64,000 nucleotides of DNA from Acridotheres tristis (GCA_037013685.1 CM072894.1:25419529-25483528), one strand, 5' to 3'. Counted from the first letter of the stretch, positions 39,401-54,800 are shown. The notes: a model not told the origin generated them from the letters alone. Translations and numbers: made by a program.

Positions 39401-42400
39401 TTGCAAAAAATGAGGGTCACCAAGGTGCTTTGCTCAGAATTCCCACTGAAGTGCAAGAAACGACTCACACATTTCTTTATCCAAAAAATTGCAGTTTCTC
39501 ATTGTGGAATTATCTTCAGCTTGTTGAGTGGTCAAAAACATAAAGTTGTCAGAAAAGAGCAAGATGGAGAGCTAGACAATTTTCTTGAAGACAAACAAGC
39601 TGTGGAAGTCATCTGATTACAGCAATTCAGAGAGAGGGAAGTCTCCACCCCGGTGGCATGTGAGTAAAGTGTATGGACTTGTCCAGAGGGGTTCAGTTGA
39701 AGTATAGTGGTCCTTTAGAAAACAACCTTTTTTATTACAGTAGAACACTGCTATCACCCCTTTTCACGTTAATGTGGTTTCCAGAATTTGACAGATAAGA
39801 TGGTGAGAGAGCTGACAGCAGAGCTGTGGAGCTTCTTGCCCTGCAGGGAAAGCTGGTGAAGTTGGAAGAGGTGATGCTGGGAAGAACCTACTGCTGTTGT
39901 TTTGCCCTTGGCTGTAGCAGTTGTGAAACAACCACGGTGACAAAGTGTGGCTTGCATGGGTGGGGTGTGAATTTGAATGTATGAATCAAATTACCAGGAC
40001 TGAAACACAGGTGGCTTTCACCAGAGGAACAAATGCAGAGGATCCATCAAGGAGTGAGTACTGCTATGTGCAGTATATGAGCCATATCCTGCAACTGTTA
40101 TCTGCTCCTGTTCATTAAAAGCTCCATGTAGCAGCTGTGATTACATTAATATATAAAAATTAGTAAATTGCAGACAATCTGCTATCCGTGCATCCAGTCT
40201 CTCCTTGATTTCTCTCATCTCAGCTGGAAGTGTATGTTATTGAAAGGCAGAATGCCTTTCAAGCAGAAGAATGCTAGTGTAGGAAGACATGCTTAAGATC
40301 TTGGAATAAGGAGGACACCTTCAGGAAGAGAGAAATTTGGTTGTTGTCAAAACCAGACTTAAGAACAGAAAAACAACATCATTATTCTCCAGGAGTTGGT
40401 GTGCTAGACTAATTAAACTGAAGGCACTGAAAAATGGCTTATGGATGTTTTTCTGGGCATCTTTTTCAATGAGAATATATTGCTTTGTTAAGCTGAAGTG
40501 ATTATATTCAGGCTGCTCAAACTGCCAAATCCATAAAGTGGAGAAAATTCGTAAAATTTGGCCAGAAACCAGTCTGTTTTTCCCATCTGGAAAAGTACAA
40601 GCCAAACTCTTAAGCTTCAAAGCCAGAAATGAACACTGAAATATCTCTGTGGTTGGAAGTTTTTACTCTCCTCAGTTTGCGAAAACTATCCAGGTTTCGG
40701 CAAACAATTTGCAAAATCTGTCCAGGTCTCCAATTTTGAGAGAAAGAGTGTTCTTAAAACCTCAGGTTTGTGTCCAAAAATGCAGTTTGATAAACACAGC
40801 CAACGCAGGTGTATGGTTTTTTTACTCCTACCTTAGTTTTTCTATAGGAAAAATATACTGCCAGAAAAAAATTGTGGTGCTCTCCGCTTGTTTTGAAAAA
40901 ATAATTGTCCCCCAAATCATGCTTACTGGAGAATTTTCTCCTGTTTAGTTGTTTGGTTTTTTTTTTTTCCTCTTATAGTTGAACTTCCATTATCTGGAAA
41001 GTTGGTCCCTTTTCCAGTGTTGACTTGGTTTCTCAGAATCACTTTCTGCTTTGGTCTGCAGGAGCATTACCTTGTTAATGTAGTCAAGGTGTTAACAGCT
41101 TCTTTCAATATAAATGAGTAGCAGATGAAGCTGAAGCTGTGTCCTCCTTTGTGTATGGCAAAACTTACTTCTGTAGAAGTCTTGCAAAACATTCCCATTA
41201 GGGTGACTAAGAGTATTTAGAAAACATAAGACATTGTGAGCCTGATCCCAGGTTCACAATTCCAGCAGTTCTTGCAGAGTGAACATGAAGAAAGGAAATG
41301 CAGTATCCAAACAATTTTTATCCACTAACTGTTTAGTGGTTTAGTGCAGACCTGCTGACCTCTGGAAGCTTTGTTTCTATCATATGCTGGAAATTTTCCA
41401 GTGGGAATGTTGTTGTTTCTTCATTCTCTGTTTCATTTCTCCTTGTCCTGTTGCTCTAATTGCCTCTTCTGCTTGCTGACTCATCTTAGAAGCTGCTTTA
41501 GCTTGCTCAACCAAGATTTGTGAACTTTTAAGTGCTCACTTGCTGCTTGCACTTTTCATTTGCACCTCCTACTTTTTCCTACAGTACTTACCTGCCAAAG
41601 ACCACAGCAGCTTCAATTCTCCTGTGTTTTGCTACATTTAGTCTACGGGGTTTTTTTCTACCTTGTTTTTTCAAGGGAAAACACTTTTGACTACATGAAA
41701 AATAGGCATTTTGGTTAAAACCTTTCCCATTTTGCAACAAGAAAAGAATTAATTGTTACTTTTGAAATTTCCATTTAGCATTGCTCTTTAAAAGATGTAT
41801 TTCTTATTCACTGCCTATGGCACCCAGTTCACTTTTGATCCTAATTTGCCTCTGTCACTTTTAAGATGCTGCTATTCGCATTAAGTCCTTAGAAACTTTG
41901 TTTCCCGTTCCTGAAAATTGCAGGGTATTTCATATACTTCTGGCTAGGTGAAGTATTGTGAGTTGAGAAATTATACCTAATGTAGTGGAAAATAATTCCC
42001 GCATTCCTTACATACTCTAAGTCTTGACATTGTTATTACAGAGATGTGTGCTGCACAAGACTTGCAATACATTCTGTAACCAATTGCATCTGATTTCTGG
42101 GTCATCTGCTCAGTGCATCCTCACGTAGCACCTTTTCCAGCCCTTCCCAGCTCCTTAGATGCAGGCCTGTTCCAGGTACTCCAGGTAACAAAAAGCTTCT
42201 GCTTCAGCCCTCTTACCCAAACCGATTCCTCTTCAGTTCTCCTTGCCCTGGAAGTAGTTGCTGCTCTGCCACTGCAGATTTCACCGTAGCAGCCCCTGAT
42301 TTAAAGGAGTTGAAAACTCAGTCTGATGGTTCCCAATATGATGGTTCCCTCTCCAACTTCCACTAAGCAACATATGGCAGTTCAGTACCACAGTGGCTCT

Positions 42401-42772
42401 ACCAGGTATGTTGATCCAAAAAGCCCATGCTGCAGCTTATTTCCAGCCAGAGAGAATGAAACTTTGCAGAGTTCTGTTACCACAAATATAATAGTCAATA
42501 TCAATGTGAATTGGCTAAGACTGAAGTCATAATTTGTGATATAAAAATAGGAAGTGGAATTTTAGAAGTGAAAACTAGTAACTTACACCACTGTAGCTAT
42601 TAAGAGGTTTAACTTATATGGAAGTAAAGATGAAGCTATAATCTGCATTACTATTTTAAAGCTACATTGATTCTTCAATTAATTACTCTACAATAAAATA
42701 CTGGATCAATTTCTCAGGGAAGATTGAAAGTAAAGATCAAGTCACATTGTAAATAACAAGTGTAGTTTTGAA

Positions 42773-42788
42773 AAAAAAAATTTTTTTT
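42773..42788. repeat. A8/T8 perfect palindrome within an A10-T8 run
   Basis: Ten A residues (42771-42780) run directly into eight T (42781-42788), giving a self-complementary A8T8. Such A-tract/T-tract junctions bend DNA and resist nucleosomes in general. No specific role is implied. Confidence 0.9.
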
Positions 42789-45700
42789 CCCAATTTTTTA
42801 TTCTTCATATTCTGACTAGACTGGAGGCATCTATATAAATATTTCAGACAACAGAGCATGGTAAGAATGACTCTGTAGAAAGGTTTCCTTGTAAGATCTT
42901 TCCTCATTTGGGATGAGTTTCACTGCCTCAGTGACTGTGTTTTAAAAGTGTGTTATATAATTCTCTGTAGATACCCATAGACAGATGTATTTATGGTTTT
43001 TGGAAACTTCATGTAATTTAGACATAAAACTTGAAGTGTGTTTTATAGTTCCTCATTAATAATAGTTGAGAATTATGCTCATCTAAGGCAGCACACATAA
43101 ATTCTTAATGTTCAGACATTCATTATATTCTTGTGATGGTTAGAAGTTGCCAGAGGAAAATAAAAGCCAGTGATCCCAAAGATTATTATTTATATATATT
43201 ATTTTAAGCAGTTTGGAAAATTGCATTCATCCCCTAACAGTTATTTCTCTTCAATTTCCACATTCTTCATCTTAACCTAAAGATGTCATACTGAGTATTT
43301 AAAAAGTCAAATCAGGAACCAGATAAACTTTTTATTGAAGTTTTCATTAAGCATGGCAGCACCTTAAAAAGGAAATGCTGAATCCATCATTTTAGGGAAG
43401 TTATAAATTCAGGTAGTTTTTTTGCAATCACAGTTTGGAGATCCCAATTGTGTTTGCTTGTATCATATTTTAAAATTGTGGCACAGTTGCATTTGGCTGG
43501 ATGACTTGGTGTGTGTATGATGGCTTTACACCTGTGAAGCAGGTGAAAAGGCATCGTTTTTTTCTTGCTTTTCTGGCCAGAACATAATTTATGTGTTGCA
43601 AATTGAAGTCATGCTTTAGCAATTGCAAATTGAACTGTAAAAGCATTTCTTTCAATTTTTCTTTTTGCTTTCCAGCAGAAGAACTGGATATGTAAATCCG
43701 TGGAAATGGTCTGAGAGCTGAATGAGAAGAGTAGTTGTGATTTTCTACATATTAGGGGTATCTTTCAGGTAGTATTAAAGAAAAAATCTCTGCTGAAACC
43801 TCACAATAGATGAATCAAGAAAGGTACATTTTTTTCTAGAGTCATGTGGTGACCAGATCTTTTTTTCTGCATATGCAGTGAGCAGAAAAAAAGTAACTAA
43901 ACATGGTGCCATGCTCTGAACAAGCAGTTCAGCTGGCACACACATATATTGTTTCCTTGATACAGATAAAAAATTCGCTTGCATTGGAGAAGTGTTATGT
44001 GGAAATACTAAAGGGAAGTTTACCTGTAGCACAGATTTCCCAAATTTTACCTGGCTGTTTCTGAAGTTTCTTTTATTCTGAGGCTGGAAGAAGATTGGAT
44101 GCAGCTTTGAACTCTGCAAAAATGTGTGTGTGCATGTTCCAGGATCAGATATGTCCAAATTTTTTCTTCTTTTACTGAACGTCGTCACCTTGGACTTTCC
44201 AGTATGATGTCTGATGTGAAATAATTGTTTCTTAGCTGTGTTTTTATGGGTGTTGGATGCATGTTGGCTTCAGCTGAAACTATGAAATCTTCTGGAAAAG
44301 AACAGACCTACTGTGCACTAGTTTTCTTTCATGGCGTTGCTCTGGTTTTAATCTTAAAGATTTTCTACTGAATTTTGCTTTGAATGGTATAGAGAGAGCA
44401 AATACTCATGGCCAAATCCAGCAGAGGTGCTTGCCTAAAACCAGCAGGAGGCATGGCTGATGATGTGATACAAATTGGAAGTTATGGAAGGTGCATCACC
44501 CCAGCACACCTCTGCTTACTTGGCAGGCAGAATGCAGCGAGGGTCTGGAAGTGGCCCGGTCATGCTGCTGCTGAGCAGTGAAGATTGCTGCTCAGCCACT
44601 TGGTCACTGCTGCTGGATTTGTGCAGGGGATCAGACTATTCTGTGCTCTGAGCCAAAGCTTCACTGCTGGGATCAAACCCATTACCACTGGAATCTGGGA
44701 TGTCCTTTTAACACATGGCTGGAGGAGGTGACATTGTGCCCATTGTGTTGTGTAACAGGCTAGCGTGCATGTTGAGGATATAGATCTGTGCTAAATCGTC
44801 TCCTCAGGCTTATGATTTGTAGATTTAAACCATAATCTCCTGGAGATTATATGAAAGAAGGAGTTGCAGGCACGAATGGATGAAGGGGATCCCTGTGTCA
44901 TGGTGCAAGAGAAAATTTAGGAATTGTGGCTCTGGAAGTGGAAGAGACAGAGGGAATGTTATGCTAGGTTAAACAGAATGAGGATTGTGATACTTGTATC
45001 ATGCAATCCAAGGAACATTTGCATCATATTCGTTGTAGCTAATGTAGAAATTGTTTAACTCCTTGGGAAATAAGGGACTGGAACCAAGTAATCCCACAAG
45101 GTGGATGACCTAACCAGAAAGCGCTAATCGGGTTTTCCTTGGACAGATTATTTTCAGCAGTGTGGAACAGTGTCTCCTCTGCCTCCTTCTCAAGCCTTAT
45201 TTTGCCTTGTGTTTTCTTTTTATGTTGGCTTCCTAGGAAAAAAAAAAAACAAAAAAACAAACCAACACTTTCATTGCTGCTAAATAGGTTAAGGAGAGAA
45301 AAAATACTGCTGAATTTTTTCATTATGATCAAAAAAGCCCCTTTCTATAGAATTTAGCACAGAAATATTATCACCTCATGTGACTTTTACAGTTTTCCAT
45401 CGTTACAGTACTTTTTAGTACTTGATAATTTCCTTTAGGTTAGTTTCTATCCAGGCTATCAACGAGCATGCAATATAAATTTCTTATTGCATAAACAGGT
45501 TCCATGAAAAGCAATGTGTAAAATACAGTTCATGTTGTAGCTGTTTTATTTTCTTGGCGTTTAATGTGTGCATCCATCATGCCATCATAAACTCATCACG
45601 CATTTTGCAACTCAGCTATTAAAAGTTTTCCACCCTGCAGTTGGTGGATGGGTTCACAGGCTGTCAGCTATGAAGCAGTGGTTCCCTGGCTTAATTCCCT

Positions 45701-47664
45701 AGCTAGATCTGTTCTGCTCAATGTCCCTATAAATAATTTAAGGAAAAACACAGATTCAGAAGTTTTCCCCTGCCCTGTTTCTGATGATAATAAATAATAT
45801 TGTGGACCAAAGGCAGTGATTTGCCAGGCAGAGAACATCCAGGGTAGGCCTCTGTGTGTCAGATGTGAACTTTGTGTCCCTCTTGGCAGGCAGGCAGTCA
45901 CACGAGCACTGGCAGCAAATCAGTGATAAGCACATGTGCTTGAGTAACTCCTGCCCAGTGGGGATAACACTTGACATTCTCTATGAAAGAGAACTCTTTT
46001 TCAGGAGTTCAGCAAAGCACAAAGACTTTGAGGACATGACTGTTTTTCCTGGAATTAACAGGCTGAATTAAGTTGCAGGCTGAGATTCTTTGGTTCACCT
46101 ATTGTTACATCTGCCATGTATAATCCTGGGTTTTTAAGTGCCAAGGCCATGCTGGTAGGAAAACTAGTATCTAGCTCGAGGGCTTGATTAATGAGAGGCA
46201 AACCAAGGGGAAGGGAGACTGGCCCGAGGTTACTGTCATCTATTAATAAGACCAAAATGAAGTGTCCACACTTCAGCAACTCTGAATTATTTAGTTACCA
46301 CAGATGGACAGGATGCCATTTGAGGCAAGAGGGTTTGGCTAGAAGCTGGCTTTGCTTAAAGCCTGGTGCAAGGCATATGCAGCAGGTGTCTTGTCTTGCC
46401 AACAGAGCTCTTTTCTTTTTCCCGTGGAGCTTTGGCCCTTTAGCAGCCTAGATGTTGGGCCCTCAGAAGGAACTGAGTCACCCTCCTCAAAGAGGCAAGA
46501 GTTTTATTTGTGCCAAGTTTGCCACTCAAAAAATAGGGTAGTTCCAAGGTGCCTACCATGTTCTGTTCCTAAAAATTTCTGTTTGGTCAATAATGGAAAG
46601 AAATTATCAGCACAGCATTGCTATTACTCTGTGGTATCTGTTGGCCAAACAAATGGTGCCATAGGCTTGATGTGTATATTATTTTCAGGTAGCTCTCAGT
46701 TTGTGCTTAATCGGCATTATTTTGAAAAACATAGGGTTTCAACCACTTGCTACAGAAATTGCCTATAACACAGGAGATCTCAGTGGTTTATGTTTTTAGT
46801 GAGCAGTACGTAAGAAAGAGAAGAAGTTATTTGAGCAACCTGAGACCTTGATCAATATGGTAATGCTGGGTTGACTTAATACTTTCATCCAGACTGTGGT
46901 GTGGGTGTATCTGCAGCCTCTGGAGAGCAGAGCCTGCTGGCTTCCTTGATCAGATACAAATGCAATCCTGCAGGATTTTTAAACCTATATTGTGGGTGAA
47001 TACCCCCTTTCAGGTCTGCAGTGTGTTTTAATATACATCTTTATGGGGATTTTCATCAACAGAGCCACCCTCTAGTTTTGTCAGAGTCTACTGAAGATTT
47101 CTTTCCTTGTCTTATTCCTGACTACAAAATGATTATTTTCTCTATTCTCTCATTGCTCATTCATTAATAAATTTAGCAAAACAGATTGATTTCATTATGG
47201 TACATAGGAGTATTTTGCAATCAAGCTTATGTGACATAGAAAAATTACCAAATATTTCTATTTTGTGTTTTCTGTCTCTGAGCCAGCTTCTCATTGATTG
47301 GCATCCCTTGATCACTTATTCTTCAAAAGCAGCTTTTTGCTGGGAGAATATAAATTTCCGTTAAAATTATTATATTTATTTTCTGATCATTGTTTTGTTT
47401 ACTAATTCAAGAAATCACAGCGAAGCATCACTTTTTGTAGAACAGCCTTATTGTATAAGCCCAGGTATAAGCACTATGTTTTTGAAATCTTTAGGTGATT
47501 AAAATTAGCATGATTGTACATTGTTCCACTTGTGGTGCAATAATACTGATGTGTGAGAATATCTATTGACAGTTACCATAAATGGGTAGCAGTTTGCTAA
47601 GAATTGAAGCAGGGGCATCAGAAGGGACAAGGGGTTCTAGTGCATGGTAAAATTGAATATATGC

Positions 47665-47785
47665 TTTTTTTTTTTTCCAGACAGTTTTCTTTTATGGACA
47701 TCTTTTTTTTTTCTCTCATATATATTCTTTTTCTTTCTCACATATAATTATTTTATTGACACTATTAAAATTAATTTTTTTTTTT
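47665..47785. repeat. Pyrimidine-rich cluster with several poly-T runs
   Basis: T12 at 47665-47676 is followed by CCAG, giving a strong acceptor-like sequence. Further T runs lie near 47704-47712 and 47775-47785, with TTTCTTTCTC-type sequence between them. No exon with a matching donor is evident downstream. Confidence 0.8.
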
Positions 47786-50700
47786 AGATTATACTTGTAA
47801 CTTTTCTTTTCCAGTAAAATACTGAAAATATAACATTTCCACATGTGTGTATGTTAGAAGCGAGTCGCAACTTTAAATTATGAACTAGAAATTCAGTTCA
47901 TTTATATTGCAACAGCTCCTCTGAAATCAGCAGAGTTACATTAATTTATCCCCCCTTAAGTCTCACTGTCCTGAAAGCTAAGCTTACCTAGACAGAAAGG
48001 TCTACTAGTTGACAAGGATCAAATAATTCATATTTTATACATCTCCTCCTATTCCTTAGAATTTGGTAGTAAGATGCCTGTCAGGTTTATATTCAATACA
48101 GGAGCCCTTCCAGGGATGCCCTTTTGTCTTCTCAAAGCAGCACAGCAATAGCTGTCTCACCAAGGTAGCAGGAGAGCAGTTGCCACATCCTGGCCATGGC
48201 TCCTGCCTGGATTTTCAGAGTGCTGTGTGCATCAGCCCAGCATGGGCTGGGGAGAGTGCTAGTCACGATTCCAGTGCCCCTGAGCTCAAAGCAGAATGGG
48301 TTTTGTGCACCATCAGCCTAAAGATCCTGTATTTGGTCTGGTTTGGTGACTGGTGTTAACAAAAATTAGTATTCTAGGGAAAATAATTTTGTCCAGTTAA
48401 GTATTCGTCACCAAACTGGTTGCTGGCATCCAAATTTCCAAGTATGTCATGTAACTTCATTCCTATGTGAGGATGAGGATATCTCCTATTTGGAGATGTT
48501 TGTCTGATGTCTGTCCAGCTTATTCAATCTTTCTTGTATAACAGAGAACCACTAACATGATATAGTTTTCTAGACAGACAGAATCCACTTTCTTTATGCA
48601 AGTATGTTATTCAGAGTCAACAAGAGGTAGAATGGTTGCATTGGAAAAGGGTTGCTAGCTTGAGAGCTCAGAGACAGAAGGGTTTGCTGCAGAACAGTAA
48701 GAGAGCTTGAGACTGTCTAAAACTATAATCTTTGAATGTGCTAAATCTCAGTTCCTTAAACACACAGTCTTTTTATATTATGGTAAGCTTGTCATAACTT
48801 CCAGATGTAGGCTGGTAAATAGTGTATCTTATATTTAGCAAATAGGAAAAGAAAGTTAAACCTTTACTGTAGATTTTTTTCTACTTAAACTTACTGGAAA
48901 AATGCAAGATGGCATGAACTGTGGAGTACCAAGACAACAAATTTAGTTCAGCTTTTTCCTGGGGATGAATATTCAAGGACATTGAAGCCTTTCTGCTTCA
49001 ATTCTGAAAAAGATGCAGACAAAGTAAATACTAGGTTTGTACTCTTTACTTTTCTTTGCACATCAGGTATCAAGGCTCTTGCCAGTTTTTATTTTGGCAA
49101 GCCCAATTACCAGGTTTGCTTGCCAAGGCTGTAGAGAAACATCATTTGTTGGCAAGATGGACTAGATGAAATAATCTTCATGGTTGTTCCTTGCTACAGC
49201 TTCTTCTGCTAAGGATTGCAGCACTGTTGTTTTGAGGTTTTGTTACTGCTGTTGTTTCTTGACCACTGAAATTAAAGCTACTTGCTTATAATAAAATAAA
49301 GTACATTTTATTTGAAAGATATGAGCATTTATCATAGCTCTCTTCACAGGGTTTGGGTGTCTGTGGGCCACATTTTCAAAGGTGCCTAAAAACATAATAA
49401 ACGTGTAGAGAAACATGAAGTGGCTGAGAGGCTAAGTGATAGTTTGCTCTTTGAACCCAGTCTCCTAGTAATGAATGTTTCTCTACTGAGCAAAAGGATT
49501 TGGAAGAACAGATTTCCATCTATATTACCACATGAGAAAAATCTATTAATCTCTCTCGCCTCTGCAGGAGTGCTATAAATGCACCAAACCATGAAGCTAA
49601 GTGTTTTTATACCTTGTAATGATAAATTGCCCATGTTACTGTTCTTCTTTTAAAAGCAGGAACTATATAAGGCACTTCTTCAGGAAATTGGCTCTCTCCT
49701 CATTAAGCTAATCTTTTGCCCCAGAACGTGGAGTATTCCACATGTTCACAATCTCTAAAACATGCTCTTACCATTAAGTTGTTAATGAAGGTACCTAAGT
49801 AAGAGATACCATTACAGTCATTACCTAGTGACAAGATATAAAATTATTCTGATACCTCATCTCTCAGGCTGAATTCTGTTCTCATTTGGTGTTTCATTGT
49901 CAAGATAGGAATTAAAATAATAAAGTCAGAGTTTAGCAAATTTGTTTCTGATCTTGAAGCCATTGGTCCTGTTTCATGGTGGTAACTGCTGTAGCCTTCA
50001 TCTGTAAGCAGAAAAGAGGCAGTAAATAAAAAAGTTAAATAATTTCTATGGTTATTGTTTTAAGACATGATATAAGTGAATGGAAAATTGCCTGAACTAG
50101 AACTGGATTTACCAGTTTACTGTGGCTGTCACTGGACCACAGGATCCTATCCAAATCTCCTCTCTCTCTCCGTCATCTGAGATTTAGATCTGGCCAGAAC
50201 CTGTGCTGCGATTATCTTTTCTTTCTTGACACACCACTGTTTTCTTCTAAAAGTAGCTACGAATTACAGTTTTCTATGTTTAAAAATTACAAGGTCATGA
50301 ATACCTGACTCTGATCTAGCTGATCAGAGATGACAACAAACTTTTAAGTAGCTGGCAGAGTAGACATAGACCCTGTTCTGTGAATTTGCTTTCTGTTTTT
50401 CTTATTTATCTTGAGGAGAATGTAGTAATGTGCAATGTGTGCATGTATTTTATGTGTTTATTTTCTTTTGCTCCAGTTGCAGTGATCAGCAAATGTGAGT
50501 GCAAAGCTGAGTACAGGTAAATTGTAATGCTCGTAAATGGTTTGCCAAAGCCTCATTACTGGGAGGAAACAGTAATGCCAATTTGCAGCTAGAAGCATTT
50601 TTAAAGTAGCTTTTCATTCTAGCAGAGGGAGCTTGATCTGCTGCAGGAGAGTAACATCTGTGTACACACTGTAGGGTGCACCTGCACCAGCATTTCAGTT

Positions 50701-51777
50701 TGGCTCAGGAGCATGATTATGAAATGTCTCTTCTAACTCTGCTGGGTGTGACTCCCCATCACCGTGGCTGGTTATCCAGTGCCAACTCAGAGCCCCCATG
50801 TTCCTGCATTCCCCACACCAGGCCAACAGCATGACTCCCTCCAGGGGGCTGCAGCATGGCCACCACGTTATTTCACACAGTGCAGTTGAAAAAAGCCAGC
50901 TCCTTGTTGTTGGCATTACCATAGTAGCAGTAAGAACAGTAATAGTGATAGTAGTGATGATGTCTCACAATAAGAAGGGCCATCCTGTAATGTGTGCATG
51001 ACCTTTCTAAGAGGGAGGGAGCCCTGATCATTATGGACACAAGCCAGCATGTGCCTCCAGGAGCTGGGAATCACTGACTACATTTTACCTCACAGTATGC
51101 ACATCTTGCCTATAATTTATAAGAAGAAATACTCTCTTTATAAGAAGAAACTTAGGAAGTACAGGCTGTTCACAAGGTTTTGCACCACAAAATGCCAGGG
51201 CTGTCCTGTTTTGGCCACTGATGACAAAGGTGAATTTTTTCCATGGTGATGGCGTGTGTATATTTGAAAATTAGCAGAAAGGAGACAAAAGTAGCACCTG
51301 CATGCCTTGGGGTTAAGTCTTGGAGAATATTTGCATGGCTGGAGAATTATTTATAGAGTTTATGTATCTACAGTCCTGCAAGAGCAGCATTTGATCAGAA
51401 AATGGGGACTAATTGCAAGCAAATATAAACTGGTCAATCTCAAACAAATAGACAAGAAAATATGAGATTGAGTGTGTTCAGGCATTCAAGGAAGAAAAGG
51501 GCAGAAAGATCAAAACCAACATAAAGAATGACAGTCAATGGAGTAAAGACGTATCTACCAATATATATGCAATGACTTCTTATTTTGAGCTTTTGAGTCA
51601 CTTTTCCTTGTTTTCCCATGTTTCTTTTATCTCTATGTTGATACCAGATATATTGTGATAGCATAGAGATCCTCTAGTATGCCAGAGTTTGCATGTTTGA
51701 AGCTGAGATTACAAGTACTTGGGGACTAACACCCTGTCTGTTTATTAGCCTAGAGAAAAACAAGCTCCATGAATACA

Positions 51778-51802
51778 ATTTATTCATTTGTAATGAATAA
51801 AT
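51778..51802. repeat. 11-bp perfect inverted repeat (hairpin), 3-nt loop
   Basis: ATTTATTCATT (51778-51788) and AATGAATAAAT (51792-51802) are exact reverse complements around TGT. The sequence contains ATTA/TAAT-like cores. The surrounding 51770-52080 is AT-rich and low in simple repeats. Confidence 0.9.
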
Positions 51803-54800
51803 AACACAAAGGAAATTGATTTAGAGATAACTATTCAAAGGAAGAAAGTGCTAATATTTCAGTGAAACATTTGCATGAAGAATTATTTGCAAAGTGTTAT
51901 TCAAACATATATCAAGGTACTGAATAAGGAAAATATTTATCCATAATAAGTATTTGATAAAAATATTGCCCAGCTTTGCAATGAATAATTCAGTCTGCAT
52001 TAGTAAGACGTGCATGATTCTGCACATTGTTCATGTCTTTATAAATGCTGTGGTAAATGGCTACAGGTTAATAGGTACCTATATCTTTTTCTATGTAGAA
52101 TGCTATTAGGTCCAATTTCTCAAAGGAGCTGAGCCACCCAGAAGTTTATATATGATAATGAGTTTCAGATACTAAATCTGTGTGTAAATCAGGCCATGGC
52201 AATGTTAGTCACAGGGAAGCTGTTTGGGACTGGCTTGGAGGGATAATGCAGCAGCCCAAAGTAGGGACATGTTCTGTAGGGCTCTGTGTGTATTCATTTC
52301 AGCCTAAACATCCTTTTCTTATCAGTACAAAAGGCATGTTTAAAATGGATAGGATTTAGTGTTTAAAAGCTGATTAGAATCCTAACAGATTGCTGATGGG
52401 AAATACCAAAAGAAGGATAAGACTGATTACTGGACACTGTGATGAAAGATGACAAACCCCTGTGAAAAACAAGACACAATAATCTAGAAAGCTCACTCAA
52501 AAAGATCTCCCCACCATGTTTCTACTTCTGTTTCATTATAATTGACATTTAGGCAGGCAGTGGGAGTCAGGCAATGTAAATAGCTGTGAATCTGGCATCC
52601 TGTTGTTAAGCCCTGGACAGGCAGTGAACAAACCTATGTTCCAAGCCACTGAGATGCATATGAGGTATGTGTAAGAGAAAAAAGAAAAATAGATTGTGAA
52701 ACAGCAATAACATTTTGTATAGATTTAGCTTTTTTAAAAGCTCATCATTCTAAAGCAAACTGCAGTTGCTTGATTCCAAAAAGTGTGCTTTCTGAGAGGA
52801 TTTAAATTTAAGCTGGTTCAATTATTCACCCTCTGACTTCAAAGAGCTCTGTAGACTGTATCAACCCATACACCTGGTTAAAAGTTTGCATCTGTTGTAA
52901 AGAAATTTTGATAACACAGAGGTTGTATTGCTATAATGAAGATATATTAATAGTAGAACATTAAGAAAGTGTCATATCTCTTTATATCTCTCTACTTATC
53001 TTTATGCACATCCTAACAGACCATTATTTCTGTACATTGAACTATCCAGTGATCTTAGAGTGGGGATATATACATTGTGCTAGTGAATATGAGTTATTTT
53101 ATCAGGAAACCAGGCCTTGAAGTTCACTGAAGAAAAGCAGGGCAATACAGTGCAGGCCACCAAGAGCAGAGGAACACGATGTCAGCAGGGCCTTGAAGGC
53201 ACAGGACATTACCAGAAGCTTTAAGTACACATCACAAGTAGCAAATTACTTTTCTCAAGAGAAATGAAATCTTGAGAGCTGGGTAAAACCAGTTTTAGGG
53301 CCTTATTGGGACATGTGTTATGTAACAGCCTGTTGCAACTGGCTGGCAGCACAGGTGTAGGCTCCTGTAGATGGAACAAAAGATTGTCACAAAACCAACT
53401 AGTCACACAGGAATCTTATTTCAGAATTGGGTATGCAAATTGATCACTCTGATATCATCTATGGATGCATATGTAAAATTATTTCATCGTTATATTTTCT
53501 CTAGTGATGTATTACTTTTGTTTGATTTGAGGCTTTGGTTTAATTTGGGTGCAGAAAGCTGTATATTTTGGTTTTTCTTGATAAACAAACATCTAACTGC
53601 TGTGTTGCTTAAAACACCTTTGCTTTATTCAAAGCTTGCAGACCTTCATCATCCCTGATGATGCAATTCCATATGTCCAATTCTAGCATAACTGGCATTG
53701 TAAATCACTGGAAAAGACTGCAAGAAGCAGATATGCTTAGACATAAAATATGGGTTTACAGCCTATATGGTTCTTTGTAGGAACAAGATTCTTGTGACTG
53801 ATTTTTAAGCTAAAGAAAATTCATGTGCCTTTTTTACCTGCTTTTATTTTGTGCTGACATAGGCTGATAGAGCAAATAAATAAATAACGTTTACACAAAG
53901 CTGTATTAGAATCATGTAGGTTTTATAGTATGGTCACACCTGAACGGCTTGATGATGTTGAATATGTAAATTAAAGATGTTCTTGCTGCATAAAAAGATG
54001 CTGGATGTTGTAAGTGACAAAGCTGAAACACTGACTTACAAATTAGCTGTGCCATCCGGTGAGCTTGTTAAGCAGCAACCCCTCAGGAGACAGCAGTAAA
54101 TGTGAATGATCAGCCATGAATCCACTTAGTGGATATCCTGTAAGGATTCATTTTGAGCCCACATTTTTTATCTGTAGACAATTCTGAAAACCAGTATCTA
54201 TGAAATGATTCCTCAGACATTTGGTACAGGGTTGGTGTTACAACTTCAGGACTTTTCTGAAAGTAATAATAAAGGATTTGACTAGGAAATATCGTGAGCA
54301 GGATTCTGATCCACCAGAAGTTAACAGTGCATGTCAGCTGTGGGTAACAGGCAGCCAGCCTCCCTTGGGAGCACACAGGGCTTTGCATTAAGGCAAATCT
54401 GCTTTCCCCCTCCCTTGAGACTGAAGTTTCAACCTGCAGAAAGAGCTTAACTTCACACTTCAGCTCTTATTGACATCTCATTGCTAGAGGCATTACTCTT
54501 TCATTTTGAGACTTTCTTACCACTTTTCCAGATTTGACCTGCTTTTTCTTTTCTTTTTGAGAACTAGTGTTATGTGCTATTCTAAATGAGTTTCCCTTAA
54601 ACAATTCTCTGAGAGATGCCTTCTCAGGTGTTTGGTTTTTTTTTCCCTGGGTTATACCTGATGTTATCTACACAAGTGGTCTGTGTTTCGAGTAAGTCAT
54701 TGATCTCTACTGTATCAAGTCTTAGCATATTCATTAAGGACCTGTTTCAAACAGGCAAAATTCCCTCCACTTTTCTATTTTCCTTTATATCCTTGGTATC

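Noticed and set aside
46352..46768. 138-codon Cys-rich plus-strand frame
   Set aside because: Cysteine spacing does not fit a known finger or knot pattern, and there are no supporting splice or promoter features.
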